A stretch of 64,000 bases of DNA from Ascarosepion bandense (GCA_037127315.1 JBBBDQ010001157.1:62001-126000), one strand, 5' to 3'. Shown: positions 1 through 11,905, counted from the first letter of the stretch. The notes: generated from the sequence alone by a model not told the origin. Program-made: numbers and translations.

Positions 1-90
1 TAAAATATAATGTTTTAAATCAAAAGAAGTAGTCAATTAATTCTTTAGAAAATTAAGTGTTTTCAAAAGTTAAAACAAAAAAAATCTAAT

Positions 91-1517
91 GCGGATTCCG
101 TCTCTAGTTTTAAAAAAGTAGTAAAAAACCTCTGCCTATCTGCTTCCTGCTTTCCTGCCTGTTGGAAGTCCTCCTGCGTAGTACCTATATTTAAGAATTC
201 TGGCGAACCCTCAGACCCCGCCAATTACCGTCCTATTAGTCTCCTTCCAATCTTTGGCAAAGTTTTCGAAGCCATTATCAACGCCGAGGTGATTCAGCAC
301 CTTATGACCAACGGGCTTCTCTCTGACAAACAGTATGGGTTTCGCTTCACCAGGTCTACTGCTGATATGCTAACGACCATTACCGAGTACATATACCAGG
401 CACTCGACAAGAATGGTGAAGCCCGAACCGTTGCCTTGGATATCTCCAAAGCATTCGACAGGGTCTGGCATGCTGGCCTCTTGTGCAAACTGCGAAGCTA
501 TGGGATAACTGGACATCTGTTTGACCTCATCCAGTCCTTCCTCTCTAACCGCACATTAAAGGTGGTATTAAATGGGCATGCCTCCCAAAACTACCAGACG
601 AACGCGGGCGTCCCTCAAGGTTCTATCCTAGGTCCCACGCTATTTCTGATCTACATTAATGATCTCCCCGACACCATTAGATCCCAAGTTGGCATGTATG
701 CCGACGACACAACAATCTACTCCCGCATCGATCAGAAACCAGGTCTGGACCACAAAGTGAACCTCGCTGCCGCACTGGAAAGGGACCTCCAATCCGTAGT
801 GACCTGGGGTAGGAAATGGTTGGTAAATTTCAATGCCTCCAAAACAAAGCTGTTATCAACTAACCACCATAGACAATCGCATCTACCTCCCATTAGCATG
901 GGACAGGCTAGCCTCCCAGAGAGTAAAATACTACGCCTCCTTGGCCTTACACTCTCGGCGGACCTCAAATGGAATGACTATATTGAATCCATTGCCAAAT
1001 CTGCTGCTATGAAAGTCGGCTCTCTGTGCAGGGCCCGGAAATTTTTCCCACCTGAAACTATTCTGCACGTATACAAATCTACCATCCGCCCGTGTATTGA
1101 ATATTGCTGCCATATCTGGTCGGGTGCCCCTGCTGCTCTCCTTGGGCTTCTTGACAAAATACAAAGGAGGATCTGTAACGTGGTTGATACTGACTTGGCA
1201 GACCGGCTGCAGCCGCTCTCACACCGGCGTGATGTAGCTTCCCTGTGCCTCTTCTACAAGTACTTTCATGGCTTCTGCTCCGATGAGCTTAGATCACTGG
1301 TGCCGCCCAAGCACGAATTTACACGAGATACTAGATTAGCAACTAGGTCCCACCCTCTTACAGTTAAACAAATAAGATGTAACCGTAAATTCTACTCCAA
1401 CAGCTTCTTTTCTCGCGCTTCCCGCCTGTGGAACTCCTTCCACAAGTCTGCTTTCCCGACAGTTACAATCTACAGGTGTTTAAATGTAGAGTCAATAGAC
1501 ACCTCCTATCACACTAA
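91..1517 (+). pseudogene. J LINE reverse transcriptase, partial and frameshifted
   Basis: The frame is open from about 49. Homology to the other J copies starts near 91, before NYRPISLLPIFGKVFE, so the start codon is lost by truncation. Reverse transcriptase motifs follow in order: LDISKAFDRVWH (motif A, catalytic Asp), GVPQGSILGPTLF (motif B), YADDTTIY (motif C, both Asp present), then a WLVNFNASKTK block and LGLTLSADLKW. The C-terminal part LCLFYKYFHGFCSDEL is typical of all copies here. One base is missing near 1457. The open frame continues to 1680 but reads the wrong phase after that point. In the restored phase the protein would end at 1515-1517. This is the best-preserved J polymerase domain in the window, but it lacks endonuclease and cannot be autonomous. 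Confidence 0.88.
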
Positions 1518-1708
1518 CTCCCAACTATTCTCACAACACTCTCATCTACCCAACCCTCATTCTCGGTATCCTCACCCGCCTATCACCCACCCTCTGTTAT
1601 TTCCTATATTTAACCAGCCTTTCTCCACTCTACGTAGCCCCCTGCACAGTAGTGGCAGTGACATGCCTTGCTCGGGGTGAAACGCTTATAAAAAAAAAAA
1701 AAAAAAAA
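91..1708 (+). mobile_element. J LINE (CR1/Jockey-type non-LTR retrotransposon), 5'-truncated copy 1
   Basis: The element enters in the linker just before the reverse transcriptase and runs to a poly(A) tail at about 1690-1708. Its last ~60 bases (CCCCCTGCAC, then an AGTGGC-like core, then CTCGGGGTGA before the tail) recur at the 3' end of at least six other copies in this window. The shared tail is probably the site the reverse transcriptase recognises. The endonuclease half is missing, as is usual for incomplete reverse transcription. Assignment to the CR1/Jockey group rests on motif style and is not exact to clade. Confidence 0.9.
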
Positions 1709-1885
1709 TTCTTGGTGGAACCTGATAAACATATATAATATAATGAACGTAAGCATAATCGATCCCAACAGAACTAATAACTATATTAATGTATTTAAAT
1801 AATCTAATATTGTCTGTGCACCTAACTGAACGCTTCGCAATACTCAACTTAGGTAAGAAAATGACAGATAAATATAATAACAGTG

Positions 1886-1887
<2 letters not shown>

Positions 1888-1929
<42 letters not shown>
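1888..1929. repeat. (TA)n microsatellite
   Basis: About 21 TA units. The short open frame across it is a product of the repeat. Confidence 0.95.
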
Positions 1930-1932
<3 letters not shown>

Positions 1933-2071
1933 CCATTTTTAAACGAGTTATGGATAATATTCAAAAATTTTACAATATAATTGTATCGAACACTTTTTAA
2001 TACAAATGTGTATTACTGGTCTAACCCTATTAGGACCAAAAATTAAGTATTAAACAATCAATCAATCAATA

Positions 2072-2212
2072 TATAGTCATCCGCATACAGATCTGTTTCG
2101 CTGTATTGCAGCTCATCAGTACAGTCAGACAGACGGTTGCTTTTTACTCAGGATTGAAACCCGACGTAATTGGCGTCAGTTGGCGATTCTAACACTGAGC
2201 TACGGGCGCTCG
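2072..2212 (-). repeat. Hammerhead-bearing tRNA-headed repeat, copy a
   Basis: On the minus strand a tRNA-like head (box-A-like TAGCTCAGTGTTAGA, box-B-like GGGTTTCAATCC) is followed about 45 nt later by a hammerhead ribozyme and then the tail GGATGACTATAT. It faces copy b head-to-head, with a SINE-A between them. Confidence 0.8.
2081..2124 (-). ncRNA. Type-I hammerhead ribozyme motif
   Basis: Minus-strand core CUGAUGA, then stem II GCUG/CAGC, then GAAA, a short stem III ACA/UGU and cleavage nucleotide A. Stem I pairs CUGUA with UGCGG using two G-U pairs. All invariant core bases are present. The very short stem III is like hammerheads of retroelements known to work as dimers. Confidence 0.8.
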
Positions 2213-2523
2213 GTAGTCAGTCAGTTAAGTGCCATACGTGAAACACGCCTGGGCGATCATGTCTCGAAAGAGGCATGACTGACTGGGCAGAAGATTATTC
2301 CGCAGTAGGTTGCCATTGCTTTCTGCGGTAGACTGGTTGCCCGCCAAGGCTATAGAATCCAATCTGTTCTGTTATTTAACCCATAACTGGAGGGAAGAAA
2401 TGGATTAATACCTTTCCCAAGGGTATTTGGGAATAAGTGAATGCATTGAATTCAACTGAATTCGAACTCGGCTCTCCGATTTCTCGTTCCGAGCCGATAT
2501 CCAATGCACCACAACGCACATAA
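2213..2523 (-). repeat. SINE-A (tRNA-derived SINE), copy 1
   Basis: Read on the minus strand it opens with a tRNA-like head (TGTGGTGCATTGGATATCGG, box-B-like AGTTCGAATTC). A ~200-bp body shared by all copies follows (TTATGGGTTAAATAACAG, GCAATGGCAACCTACTGCGG). It ends in a tail of ACTG repeats. Nearly full length. Transcription would be by RNA polymerase III from the internal boxes. Confidence 0.88.
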
Positions 2524-2525
2524 AA

Positions 2526-2655
2526 GCCTGCCTACCGAGCGCCTATAGTTCAGAGATAGAATCGCCGACTGACGCCAATTCGGTCGGGTTTTAATCCTTG
2601 GCGAAAGCAATCGGATACAGCGAAATAGAACTGTCTGCGGATGACTATATACATG
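2526..2655 (+). repeat. Hammerhead-bearing repeat, copy b, ribozyme deleted
   Basis: It has the same head as copy a (CTACCGAGCGCC, box-B-like GGGTTTTAATCC), in the opposite orientation. A deletion removes the CUGAUGA half of the ribozyme; ATACAGCGAAAT and the stem-I strand TGCGGATGAC survive. The ribozyme is dead in this copy. Confidence 0.75.
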
Positions 2656-2826
2656 TGTGTGTTTGTATTTAACCAACATATCTTTATTCAAGTACATTTC
2701 ATTGAATAATATAGACATATGTCTATTTTTATAATAATCTTTTATAGTTCTCTAATTAGCTTCTACGACGCCTTCTTTGATGAATTTCAGCTTAACATCA
2801 AGAACCTAATTAGATAACTAGAAAGG

Positions 2827-2828
<2 letters not shown>

Positions 2829-2870
<42 letters not shown>

Positions 2871-2925
2871 TATATATATAATGACTATATTATATATAAT
2901 GATTATATATATATATATATGTATG
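2829..2925. repeat. (TA)n-rich tract
   Basis: Several TA runs are interrupted by ATGACTATAT, which resembles the tail of the hammerhead repeats. Confidence 0.85.
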
Positions 2926-2969
2926 TAATGACTATATGATATTTAATGATTATAAATATAATGACTATA

Positions 2970-3272
2970 TGGTATATAAGTGACTCTTCAGGAATGTCTT
3001 TAGAGAAGAAAATTTTAAAAACAGTTTTCACTTCTGCTATATATGCGTGGCTCTTCAGAAATGAATTGAGTTCTTTCGGTGCCTGTCGTGTGTATACACT
3101 GCTTATATAGAACACGTTAAAATTTCCCTTCTCTAATTCAATGCGCCTATGGTGGGTTGCGACTCCGACTGACACCAAATCGGTCGAGTTTCGATACCGG
3201 CCAGAAGCAAGTGGATGTGTCTAGCCACACTGATGAGCTGTGATAGAGCGAAACAGGCTTGTATGTGGATGA

Positions 3273-3275
<3 letters not shown>
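2970..3275 (+). repeat. Hammerhead-bearing tRNA-headed repeat, copy c
   Basis: A leader at 2980-3150 also occurs at 45430-45590. It is followed by a tRNA-like head (GCGCCTATGG, box-B-like GAGTTTCGATACC), then the ribozyme, then the tail GGATGACTAATATATA that runs into a TA microsatellite. Confidence 0.82.
3225..3268 (+). ncRNA. Type-I hammerhead ribozyme motif
   Basis: Core CUGAUGA and GAAA are intact. Stem I is a perfect five-pair CCACA/UGUGG. Stem II has one mismatch (CAG changed to GAG). The predicted cleavage follows A3263. Confidence 0.8.

Positions 3276-3328
<53 letters not shown>
3276..3328. repeat. (TA)n microsatellite
   Basis: About 26 units, starting directly at the tail of the hammerhead repeat. 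Confidence 0.95.
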
Positions 3329-3332
<4 letters not shown>

Positions 3333-5035
3333 TTAGGATTAAATACTGATCAAATATCGATCGGAATCCAACAGAATGTTAAGCTAAAAAACAAATAGGA
3401 AACGTTTATCAATCTGCATCTTTAACTTTTATTAAAGTTTCATCAAAGAATGAGATATGGAAAGAAAAAAGAAAAACATTCTGGTATTTTTTATTTTTGT
3501 TTTGTTTGTCTGGTATTTTTTATTTTTGTGTTGATTGACTTTCAATGGTTAATCTGGTTTCACGTGTATTCGGCTTCTTTAACAAGCATTTGCATAATTT
3601 ATGCCTCCTTTCGAAGTTCCAAAAATATACATTATTATTTGAATCCCATATAGTCAAACTAGAATTATTATACACTTACATACATAAAGCAATATTTATG
3701 ATTTTTCAATTAAGCTTAGAATTGTTGATTTCTCCAGTGTATATGAATACGCGTTTGCTGGTTTTATTTTCAATTTAATTTGTTTATCTATTTTTTCTTT
3801 AATTTTATTTTAAATAATTTATTTTTTGTAGTCTGTTTTATTACTTTTATTTAAATTGTTTGTTTGCATATATATATATATATCTGGATTTAACGACTTC
3901 ACCTAACTGGTCAGAGAGGTAAGCGTCTAACGCTTCATCTTTATTTCTTTAACTTATCTAATATTTAGGAAGGTTTGGAACGTTATTTCTTCACTTTTTT
4001 TTTCGTCCACCGAGGTAGATTGTTCTAGTTCCACGTGCTATGCCTTTTCTGGATATGCCAGTTTCAGTTATTTTCTTTTAGTAACTCGTCTGTCTGTGGA
4101 CGACTACTGAACTCACAACTCTTTGGGTCAATTCACTGGATTACTTCAACCAACGGTTTTATCTACTGATTCATGTGTTCAATCTTTCCAAGTAGATGAA
4201 ATAAAGGCTTCGGTTTGAAACTCTAACATATATAACCTGAACAAGACCAGAGCGTACAACAGCCGAAATATCGTAAATATAACAATAAAGAATCCGAACA
4301 ATGAAAATAGTGTAAATAGTTACAATTCTTCATCTCAGAAATACCGAGAGATGTTTTTTTTTCTATTTGGTACCCTAACAACCTACCTACCCGGAGTGAA
4401 ATAGTCATTGCAATAAATTTTCGATAGATAATTGCTCTTTTAAGTGACGCTAAATTAACAAAAGTTACGACTTTTGAAGAAATCGAAATACATTTGTGTG
4501 TGTTCTCGAGGTTTCATTTTCTATTTATTTTTTAATGAATGTTTTTTTCATTTTATTTTTAAAAATAAAATTTAAACAAAATTTTGTTTGCAGGTCATAA
4601 GGTAATTTATTCCCTCAGTTTTAACTTATAGGGAGTTACCTAAATTAACTTTAACTAGAGGTATGTACTCGAAACGCACAGGAATGTCTTCATGTTAAAT
4701 CCACTAATATTTACTCCAAAGTAATTCTAACCCTTTGGTAGTGCTTAGAGACTGCCCTGATTAATAGTCGCATAATATAGTTTTTTTAGTTCCATGTCGA
4801 GCATGGATTGGTTTTCTAGAAGCCCTTCCCGTCGGCACATCTGATGCCACATGTTGCTTTAGTCTTAGCCTTCTTCCGATTTGTATTGCTTTAGACGTTG
4901 GGCAGTCACAATCAATTATTTTGGCCATTTTCTTTTATTTAAATTTTTTTATGACTGCAGCGGTTAAAAATAATCGAATTAAACTAGTCTTCAAAAATCA
5001 CCGAAACCACTCAGCCTTTCTTCTGCCAACATTGG
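3329..5035. other. No recognised gene; AT-rich DNA
   Basis: Short open frames here are AT-rich and have no recognisable motifs. A short TA run lies near 3870-3885. Nothing else could be identified. Confidence 0.5.
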
Positions 5036-5270
5036 TGGTATTTGTACTAATTTCTATAGTGTCGAATCTTTTCTCTTGAAACGTTATTTGCGAAACTAAT
5101 TTAAACTCTTGCATCTCTACCACTGAAGTTTCTGCTGCAAGACATCTTCTTTTGCAAAAGGATTCTAGGATGCACATACATGGTCTTGCGGTTCAGATTC
5201 GGGAAAATCTCTCTCCTGAGTTTCTGGATGATTCTTTCTTGTATTTTCAACTTTTATTAGACACAATGTT
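5036..5270 (+). pseudogene. J-type LINE endonuclease fragment
   Basis: A frameshifted translation gives ETNLNSCISTTEV followed by MHIHGLAVQIRENLSPE. This matches the J endonuclease segment of the copy at 19.6-19.9 kb (ETNLNSAIPSSDL, then VHMHGLGVYVSEHLP). The fragment is short, holds one of the two endonuclease blocks, and fades out before a CT-rich stretch. Confidence 0.7.
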
Positions 5271-5344
5271 AACTATCTTTTTTAATCGCTCCACTTCTTT
5301 ACAAGACTGTAGCGTGTCAGTCAAAATACTTGACAGAATAGAAT

Positions 5345-5378
5345 TCTCTCTCTCTCTTACCCCCTCTCTCTCTCAAAC
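5345..5378. repeat. CT-rich simple repeat
   Basis: An interrupted (CT)n tract lies just after the J endonuclease fragment. Confidence 0.8.
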
Positions 5379-5683
5379 GAAGATAAGGTCAAATGATGAC
5401 GACACCCTACACGCACGCTAATTAACGTCTAACGCGCTCAAGCGTACATTCGCGCAGATGAAAGCACCTTCACGAACGTACACCCACACAGACGGGCGCA
5501 TGTCTGCACGTACGCAAACGGACACACGTGCACAAACAATAAGTATATATAAAAAAAACAGCATATAATCAGTAAATTACTGATAACCCCTGAAGAGTGG
5601 ACGGACAGGTACAAAACTCTGGAGTCTGCATGCTGAAAGTAACTTCAATCAGCTAAGTGACAAAATTTTACTCCCATTAATTC

Positions 5684-5689
5684 TTTCTT

Positions 5690-5739
<50 letters not shown>
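5684..5739. repeat. (CT)n(TA)n compound microsatellite
   Basis: Roughly 12 CT units pass directly into about 13 TA units. Confidence 0.92.
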
Positions 5740-5742
<3 letters not shown>

Positions 5743-5771
5743 GAATTATTGAGAGTAAGAAAGGACAGGAA

Positions 5772-5842
5772 ATTGTAGTGAGCCATGATCGTCAACGTCC
5801 TAAAAGGACAAGACACATAGAAGAAGAAGCAGAAGAAATGTG
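5772..5842 (+). repeat. RTE LINE 3' end, ~70-bp fragment
   Basis: The sequence ATGATCGTCAACGTCCT, then GACACATAGAAGAAGAAG, matches the extreme 3' end and GAA-repeat tail of the RTE copy ending near 57376. It is a severely 5'-truncated insertion. Confidence 0.75.
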
Positions 5843-6769
5843 CGCACATGATTACATAAGTGTAACTGAATTTTGCACGATTATAACGTACCCTGTCCGT
5901 TATTGTGGCAGCCATTTTCTCCAGGTCATAACGTTGAGAATAACACTACATCACGCCTCATAATTTAAAATATTTGATTTAAGAACGCACGCAAAACCTT
6001 TCGAAACAAAATAACTCCTTGCATCTTAGTGAAATTATCGCTTCGCTTGAGGCAAGTTGATTGAAAAAAAGAAAAATATATGTGCATTGCTGATAGTGTT
6101 ATGATATGAAGGCACTGCAAATGATTTTACTAGAGAAATATATTGTAAATAATATTTATTATATAAATTCATTGAAAAATGGGGCGCAATGAATTGTCAG
6201 TAATTAGGAATTATTGCAAGTTTTACTTGCTTTACACGGCTTTCATTATCATATAAAAAATCGTAAATAACATTGGCATCGATTTGCTTGTAAATAATTT
6301 TACTATAGAAAACATTGCATATAATTTTACTTGAAATGTATTAAAAATCAAAAGAAAGTAATTTTCAATAACCAGAAATTATTGCAAGTGTTACTGACAT
6401 ATTACGGCCCCGGTATGTATAATAATTGTAGTTACCTGCCGAAGTGATTGTTAGCGGAGAAGATAAGTGCTTAATTAGTTCCCAAAAGTATTTAAGTATT
6501 TATCACTATGGATATCATACATAGCCTTTTAAGGCCGACACCTGGTGTTGAAAAGATAATATTCAAAATTAAGATACTGACACTTATGCTTTAACTTATG
6601 CCATTTCTTAAAACTGAAAATTAAATATTAAAATTACAGTGAACAATCATTTTCTATTCCAAAACTTTTTCTTCAAATATTTCGAAGATTGACTACATTA
6701 AAATGCTAATTAAAATGCTAATTAAAATGCTAATTAAAATACTTTCAGGAGGCGAATCCGTTCCTATGC
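5843..6769. other. No gene seen; short 12-bp tandem repeat
   Basis: AT-rich DNA without recognised coding content. Near 6697-6740 a 12-bp unit (AAAATGCTAATT) is repeated about four times, immediately before the T LINE fragment. Confidence 0.5.
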
Positions 6770-7735
6770 GGAATCTCCTTACATGGTGCTACAACCTCGG
6801 TCTCGACTAGATACTCCGCCTATGCTAGCAACGTTTAGGCTCTTGTGTGTTGAGCAGAGCCGAGATTAACGAAATCGGCAAAGAAATAAGAGGGTACGAG
6901 ACAGTGACATTGGCAAAGATCAACCGCGATAAGTCTATTGGCTTGCGATTGGGTGCGTGTAAAGGAACTTCTCTTCCTGGGCCTTTTCTCTGGACGAACA
7001 GGCCGGTCAAGATACTTGGTGTCTGGTTCAGTCCTAGCCACTAGTTGGAAATTAAATGGTTAGAGGTGCGAAAGAAGGCCAAGGCCTCAGGCCGTCTGTG
7101 GTCTCTGAGAAATCTTTCTTTAAGGGGGAAAGCGGAAGTATGTGTTTCGCACATCTACCAAATTCTTCTTTGCCAACTCTCTGGGCTTCCACTCTCGTAT
7201 GCCATATTAATGACATTAATCAGAGCTTTATTCTCCTTTTTGTGGGGATTCAAGACTCTCAAGGTGTATCTAGAGATCTGTAACCTCTACCCTTCTTAAT
7301 ATGGTCTGGGTATGCATAGCGTTAAGATTCAACATGCGCTTCGCATCGCCTTCCTAGACCGAATGTGTTCGTAAGCAGAATGGCGAATTCTGAAAGGAAG
7401 ACTCTCGCAACAACTTTCTGTCTCTAAGAAGTGTCAACCCGTGCAAGAAGAAGGGTCGCCGTTTACCTTGGGCCGAGTGCTCCTTCTATCATGAATGCCG
7501 TTTAGCACTCAAGTACTTTTTACGAGCAGTAGATGGCCTCTTCAATGTCCAGGCGTTGTCCCGTCAGGCATTATATTGGCTACTAGTGAGAGGGTCTGTT
7601 CAAGATGATCTGATTGACGAGTTCGGTCTGACAAATCAGGAGGCTCGCTCGATACGACCTTGGGCGCCCAGGATGAAATTCCCCACTAATACCGAGACAT
7701 CACTCACCTGGCTGGTGATGCGAAAGGCTCTCTGC
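6770..7735 (+). pseudogene. T LINE (L1/Tx1-like) reverse transcriptase fragment
   Basis: A broken frame gives AKINRDKSIGLRLGACKG, which is near-identical to AKINRDKSSGLRLGVWKG in the T copy at 15.85 kb. It is followed by post-RT sequence (RGKAEVCVSHIYQILL) typical of L1/Tx1-like proteins. Motifs A-C are absent, and stops and frameshifts divide the rest. At about 7735 the sequence switches to an RTE 3' end. Confidence 0.75.
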
Positions 7736-7972
7736 AATAAGGAGGAAAGAGGGCCTGGAGAACCTGATACTAACAGGCCAGATAGAGGGAAAAAGAGACA
7801 GGGGAAAGCAGCGGGTAACATATTTGAAGGACCTGATCAGATGGATGACGGAACGAGGGTTGCGTGGTGTAACAGGAGAAAGTGTGCTAAGAGCCACCAG
7901 AAATAGGGAGACGTGGAAAGCTATGATCGCTTACGCCCTGAAAGGACAGGGCACATAGAAGAAGAAGAAGAC
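7736..7972 (+). pseudogene. RTE LINE C-terminus and 3' end fragment
   Basis: From GGCCTGGAGAACCTGATAC on, the sequence follows the RTE copy at 57.16-57.38 kb, including the GGACCTGATCAG block and the (GAA)n tail. Its 5' edge abuts T LINE sequence without a poly(A), so the join is either a nested insertion edge or a chimera. Confidence 0.8.
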
Positions 7973-8525
7973 TTGTGTCACTAAACTATTATTGCATAAA
8001 AAATAAATCTTAAAACTAAAAATATATTCTGCAAAGGTTTGGTTGTTTTCGTCGGTTTTACGATATATCAACCCATTTGACCACTTAATGACGGAATTTA
8101 ATTTTATTGGGAGTAATAGCAATTTACTTTACAAAAATTTATTGCTAGTATGTTTATTTTTATTTTTTATATTTACAAAACTATTGCTAGTAATTGCTTT
8201 ACTATGAAAATGTATGGCTGCTAATTTTTACTATGAAATGTTTTAATCGTAGTTTGTGGGCTAAGTCTTTGCCCATAACTGGGATATTAACAAGTGCTAC
8301 CATCTAGGATTAAAGTGAACCTAGGAACAACAACAATTAAGAGATAGTTCCACGATCCTCAAAACATCCTGATCAGAGACCTTGCTGCTGGATATAGTTT
8401 ATTTCATATCCAGGACGCAACCTGAACAGGAATGATAAACCGTAGAAAGTGAGTCGATCAACCAACCTACTGATCGATTTAAGCGGGTAAAAGCGGAATT
8501 ATTCTTCATCTATGTACTGTGTTTC
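7973..8525. other. No recognised gene
   Basis: AT-rich DNA in which I see no domain or known repeat. Confidence 0.45.
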
Positions 8526-9010
8526 TTCAGGACGTAGGCGATCATGGCCTTGCACATTTCTCTGTCCTAGTTGCTCTTAACAAGCTTTCTCTATTTAGCC
8601 CTCCCAAACCCGGCTATGTCATCCATTTGCTCAAGCCTATCAAGTATATTACTCGTTGCTTTCCCATGTCTCTCTTTCTCTCTATCTGATCTGTGAGTAT
8701 CAGATTCTCCTAGCCCTTCTTTCTCATTAAATGTCCAAGGAAGTTCAGCTGTATTTCCCTGATGTTAGTATTAGTTTCCTTTTCGTTTCCATCATCTCCA
8801 GAACCTCATCGTTGCTCATATCTTCAGTCAATGGTATCCTCAGCATATTTCTGTAGAACCACATATTGATTGCTTTGAGTCTCTCCTTTATCTTAGTATT
8901 CACTATTCATTACCATATTAAAGAACAGGAGTCCCATAAGAATCCAGTACCGCCTTTTTTGTTTCCAGCGAAATTTTCCTGTCTCTCAATTCTGTTTAGC
9001 TTCTGAAATG
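8526..9010 (-). pseudogene. RTE LINE 3' region fragment
   Basis: The minus-strand sequence has the RTE ending (ATGATCGCCTACGTCC). Upstream of it is a block that decodes, with frameshifts, to WFYRNMLRIP followed by NDEVLEMME. The same block is in the RTE copy at 57.0 kb as WFYRRMLRISW and NDEVLERM. Decayed and without RT motifs. Confidence 0.75.
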
Positions 9011-9789
9011 CATTTTTAGCCATACTAATTCCAACTCTTATTCAGGACTCACAAATTCTATATGTCATTTTTTTTACTTTTACGTTACGCTTATTGTAAT
9101 AGTGTAATTATATGTATGATTGACTCTTCTATGTTTTAAATGTATAATTAATCGGAAGAGTTCTACCATACATGAAATAAGGAGTTATTTTTCTATCACC
9201 CTGTATATGTATATCAAAACCTAAATAAAAATATTATGAAAGTTTAAATGGTTTCACCCAATTAATGCCATCATAACACCGCGAAACAAATTTAAAGGAA
9301 AAAATGATTAGTTTATAAAATTAGTTACCTTAGCGATTGTGTTTCAGGTTAAATCTTTTAGACATGTTTAATGTTAAAAGATTCTTAGCTACGATAATGT
9401 ATCTAGCAGTTACCGAACATATTTTAGCTTCATGCCGTCTTAGATGCAATCTTATATCTCTTCCATGGGTCATTATCCTTCATGTTTTCGTTGATTATGA
9501 CTCTCCATAACTACCTTTCATTTGTAGCTATAAGCAATTATTGTTTCATTGCTATCCATCCAGTTTCTGTTTTGTAATCCATTTACACAAGCACGTTAAA
9601 CGGTTTATTCAATATTTCCCTCTGCACAATGGTTTCTTTATGTGCATTTTCCCCTAATTATTCCACAGTAAGATCTGGGTGAGTCTGATGTCAATTATTC
9701 TCAATTACTGCCTGTCGTTGTAACGTTATCGTCGTGCATTAATAACAAAACCACGAGACTGAAATCTCTGATATTAGGTCGTCACATAA
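9011..9789. other. No recognised gene
   Basis: AT-rich DNA with no feature I can name. Confidence 0.45.
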
Positions 9790-9857
9790 AATGACGTACT
9801 TTAAAATAAATACATAAATAAATAAAACGTTTTCAAAATGTTAAATAACTAATTTAT

Positions 9858-10640
9858 TCAGTTGAAATAGACACCATGTTGATAAATGACTGTCCTTCAA
9901 CGTACATCTAAATTCTTGATCTCATGTTAAAAAAATCCTCACCCTTTGATGTGATAAATAGTTCAAATGCTTCGATTATTTGTTCCTCATTAAAGAATTT
10001 TTTTATTGCATACGAAAAGTTCAAATTGCTTAAATAAGTGATAATCAGTAGGAGAGATATTAGGTAAATATGGGGGATGAGTCAAAATTTCATAATTCGG
10101 TCTATATTCAAAAACATATACTCAATTTCTCCACAATACGAGATTGCTATTATTGTTTTCCCTTATGACAGTGATATATAATGAATAGCCCTTTTGAAGA
10201 ACCACCTTAAAGTAACCATGAAACTTTTAGGGTGCAGTGGAGGTTTTGGGTATGGTTTTGATGATTCACCTACATCTAACAATTGGGCTACTCTCTTATT
10301 GTTGTTAAAGAGTACCCATTTCTCATTGTATGTAATGACTGGATGCAAAAATGACCCCTTTTTCCAGTTTGTACTCATATAGTAAAATTACTCGACATTG
10401 TTTTATTATAAGCATTTTCTTTGGACTTATGAGCAACAATATGTTGAAAAAATTATCTGAAATGAAAAAGAGTAAGGAACAAGTCAAGATTTTTATTATA
10501 TACTAAGGAGGTTACTTTGTTATACGACTGGCCCAAAAACTGACCAAAATGCGTCATTTCATGTATGACAACCTAATATTTTATTTTACTTTGGAATTTT
10601 ACAATCGCCAATGGCCACAAATGTACATTCTTGAATTTTA
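9858..10640 (-). pseudogene. mariner-family transposase, decayed C-terminal two thirds
   Basis: The longest open part (10163-10378) reads FLHPVITYNEKWVLFNNNKR and then PKPPLHPKSFMVTLRWFF. This is the mariner catalytic-domain block around the first Asp, with a conserved PKP..LH.K..MVT sequence. The expected Asp of the CDEKW-type motif is Asn here (YNEKW). Further on, in shifted frames, come THPPYLPNISPTDYHLF (last catalytic region) and a C-terminus ending in HGVYFN before a stop at about 9858. Inverted terminal repeats were not located. The element is inactive. Confidence 0.82.
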
Positions 10641-11021
10641 AATTTTAGATTTTAAATTTTAAATAATAATCTCCTAATAGTAATCCCAAAGTACTCCCCG
10701 TGTTATAGAAGCCTTTCCTCTTTCCAAAATTACATTATTACTTAAAACGACCATATAGACCAACTCTTTAACCCGTTATTTTTCGAGTCCATTAAATTTA
10801 GATTGTGATGAAGCTTAAATTCTAAATTTACTTTTCTAATCTTTGAATACTTCCCCTGAGTAAATTTACATTTAATTTTTTTCCTATTAATTATTGGATT
10901 TATATCGGATAAATGAGAATTTTAAAGAAATTTATGATCGACATTACAATTAATCTGTTTAGACTTTCCTAAAACAATTTTTTAGCTCATATATTTTCTT
11001 TTCCATTTTGTGTAAGTTTTT

Positions 11022-11028
<7 letters not shown>

Positions 11029-11063
<35 letters not shown>
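11029..11063. repeat. (TA)n microsatellite
   Basis: About 17 uninterrupted units. Confidence 0.95.
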
Positions 11064-11068
<5 letters not shown>

Positions 11069-11900
11069 TGTCAGAATTCTTGTTTAGGACCCACTCCAAT
11101 ATATTTTTTATTCTATTAGTAGAATTAAAACTAACAAGTCAGACCATATCATTTTAAACAAAAAACTTTTTTTGAGAAAACTTATAACAGAGCTGAATAT
11201 TACATAATGTTCTCTATTTTTCCTTTTCTTTTTTCTTTTCCCTATTTATGTATCTATCTTTTCTTTTCACCCTCTGAATCCGGCATTTGTTACCATGGCT
11301 ATTGAAGATTTTCCTCCTTTTTCCCTTCTTGTTTTTCCTCCTTTTTTTCTTCTTTAACTCTACACCTGTCTACCCAATTTTTCCTTTTCTTTTCCTTCCA
11401 ACACACCCACTCCTGCGACACGGTTAAATTTTGATTTTTTTAAATACAGATGTAATCTAAAAGTTTTCTATAATTTAGTCTTGAGCCCTTTTCACTGTCT
11501 GTTTCTCTTTCTTCCCTATCCTCCGTAACACTGTCTAGACGACAAACTTCTATTTTTTTCTTAACTTCCTCTCCTTTTATTTTTCTTATATATTTTCTTT
11601 TTCCTTTTAATGTAAACTTCCTGTGTGGGGAATTATTTTGAGTGAGCTTCCAGAATGTTAATTTTTGTCTCATATTTGCAATAAAATTTTGATTTTGATC
11701 GTTGCTGAAGAAGCCGAAATGGCCATACGACAAATGTAATTTTTGGAGTTTTACTTGAAAAAAATATACACATTTGGCTCTGTAAATAGATAATACTACT
11801 TACATCAAGCCCTCCACCTGGATTATTTTTAATATTAATAAAATTAATAATAATAGAATCTGGTTTTGGGATTTTAATTACAATCAATTACAGTTTTGAA

Positions 11901-11905
<5 letters not shown>

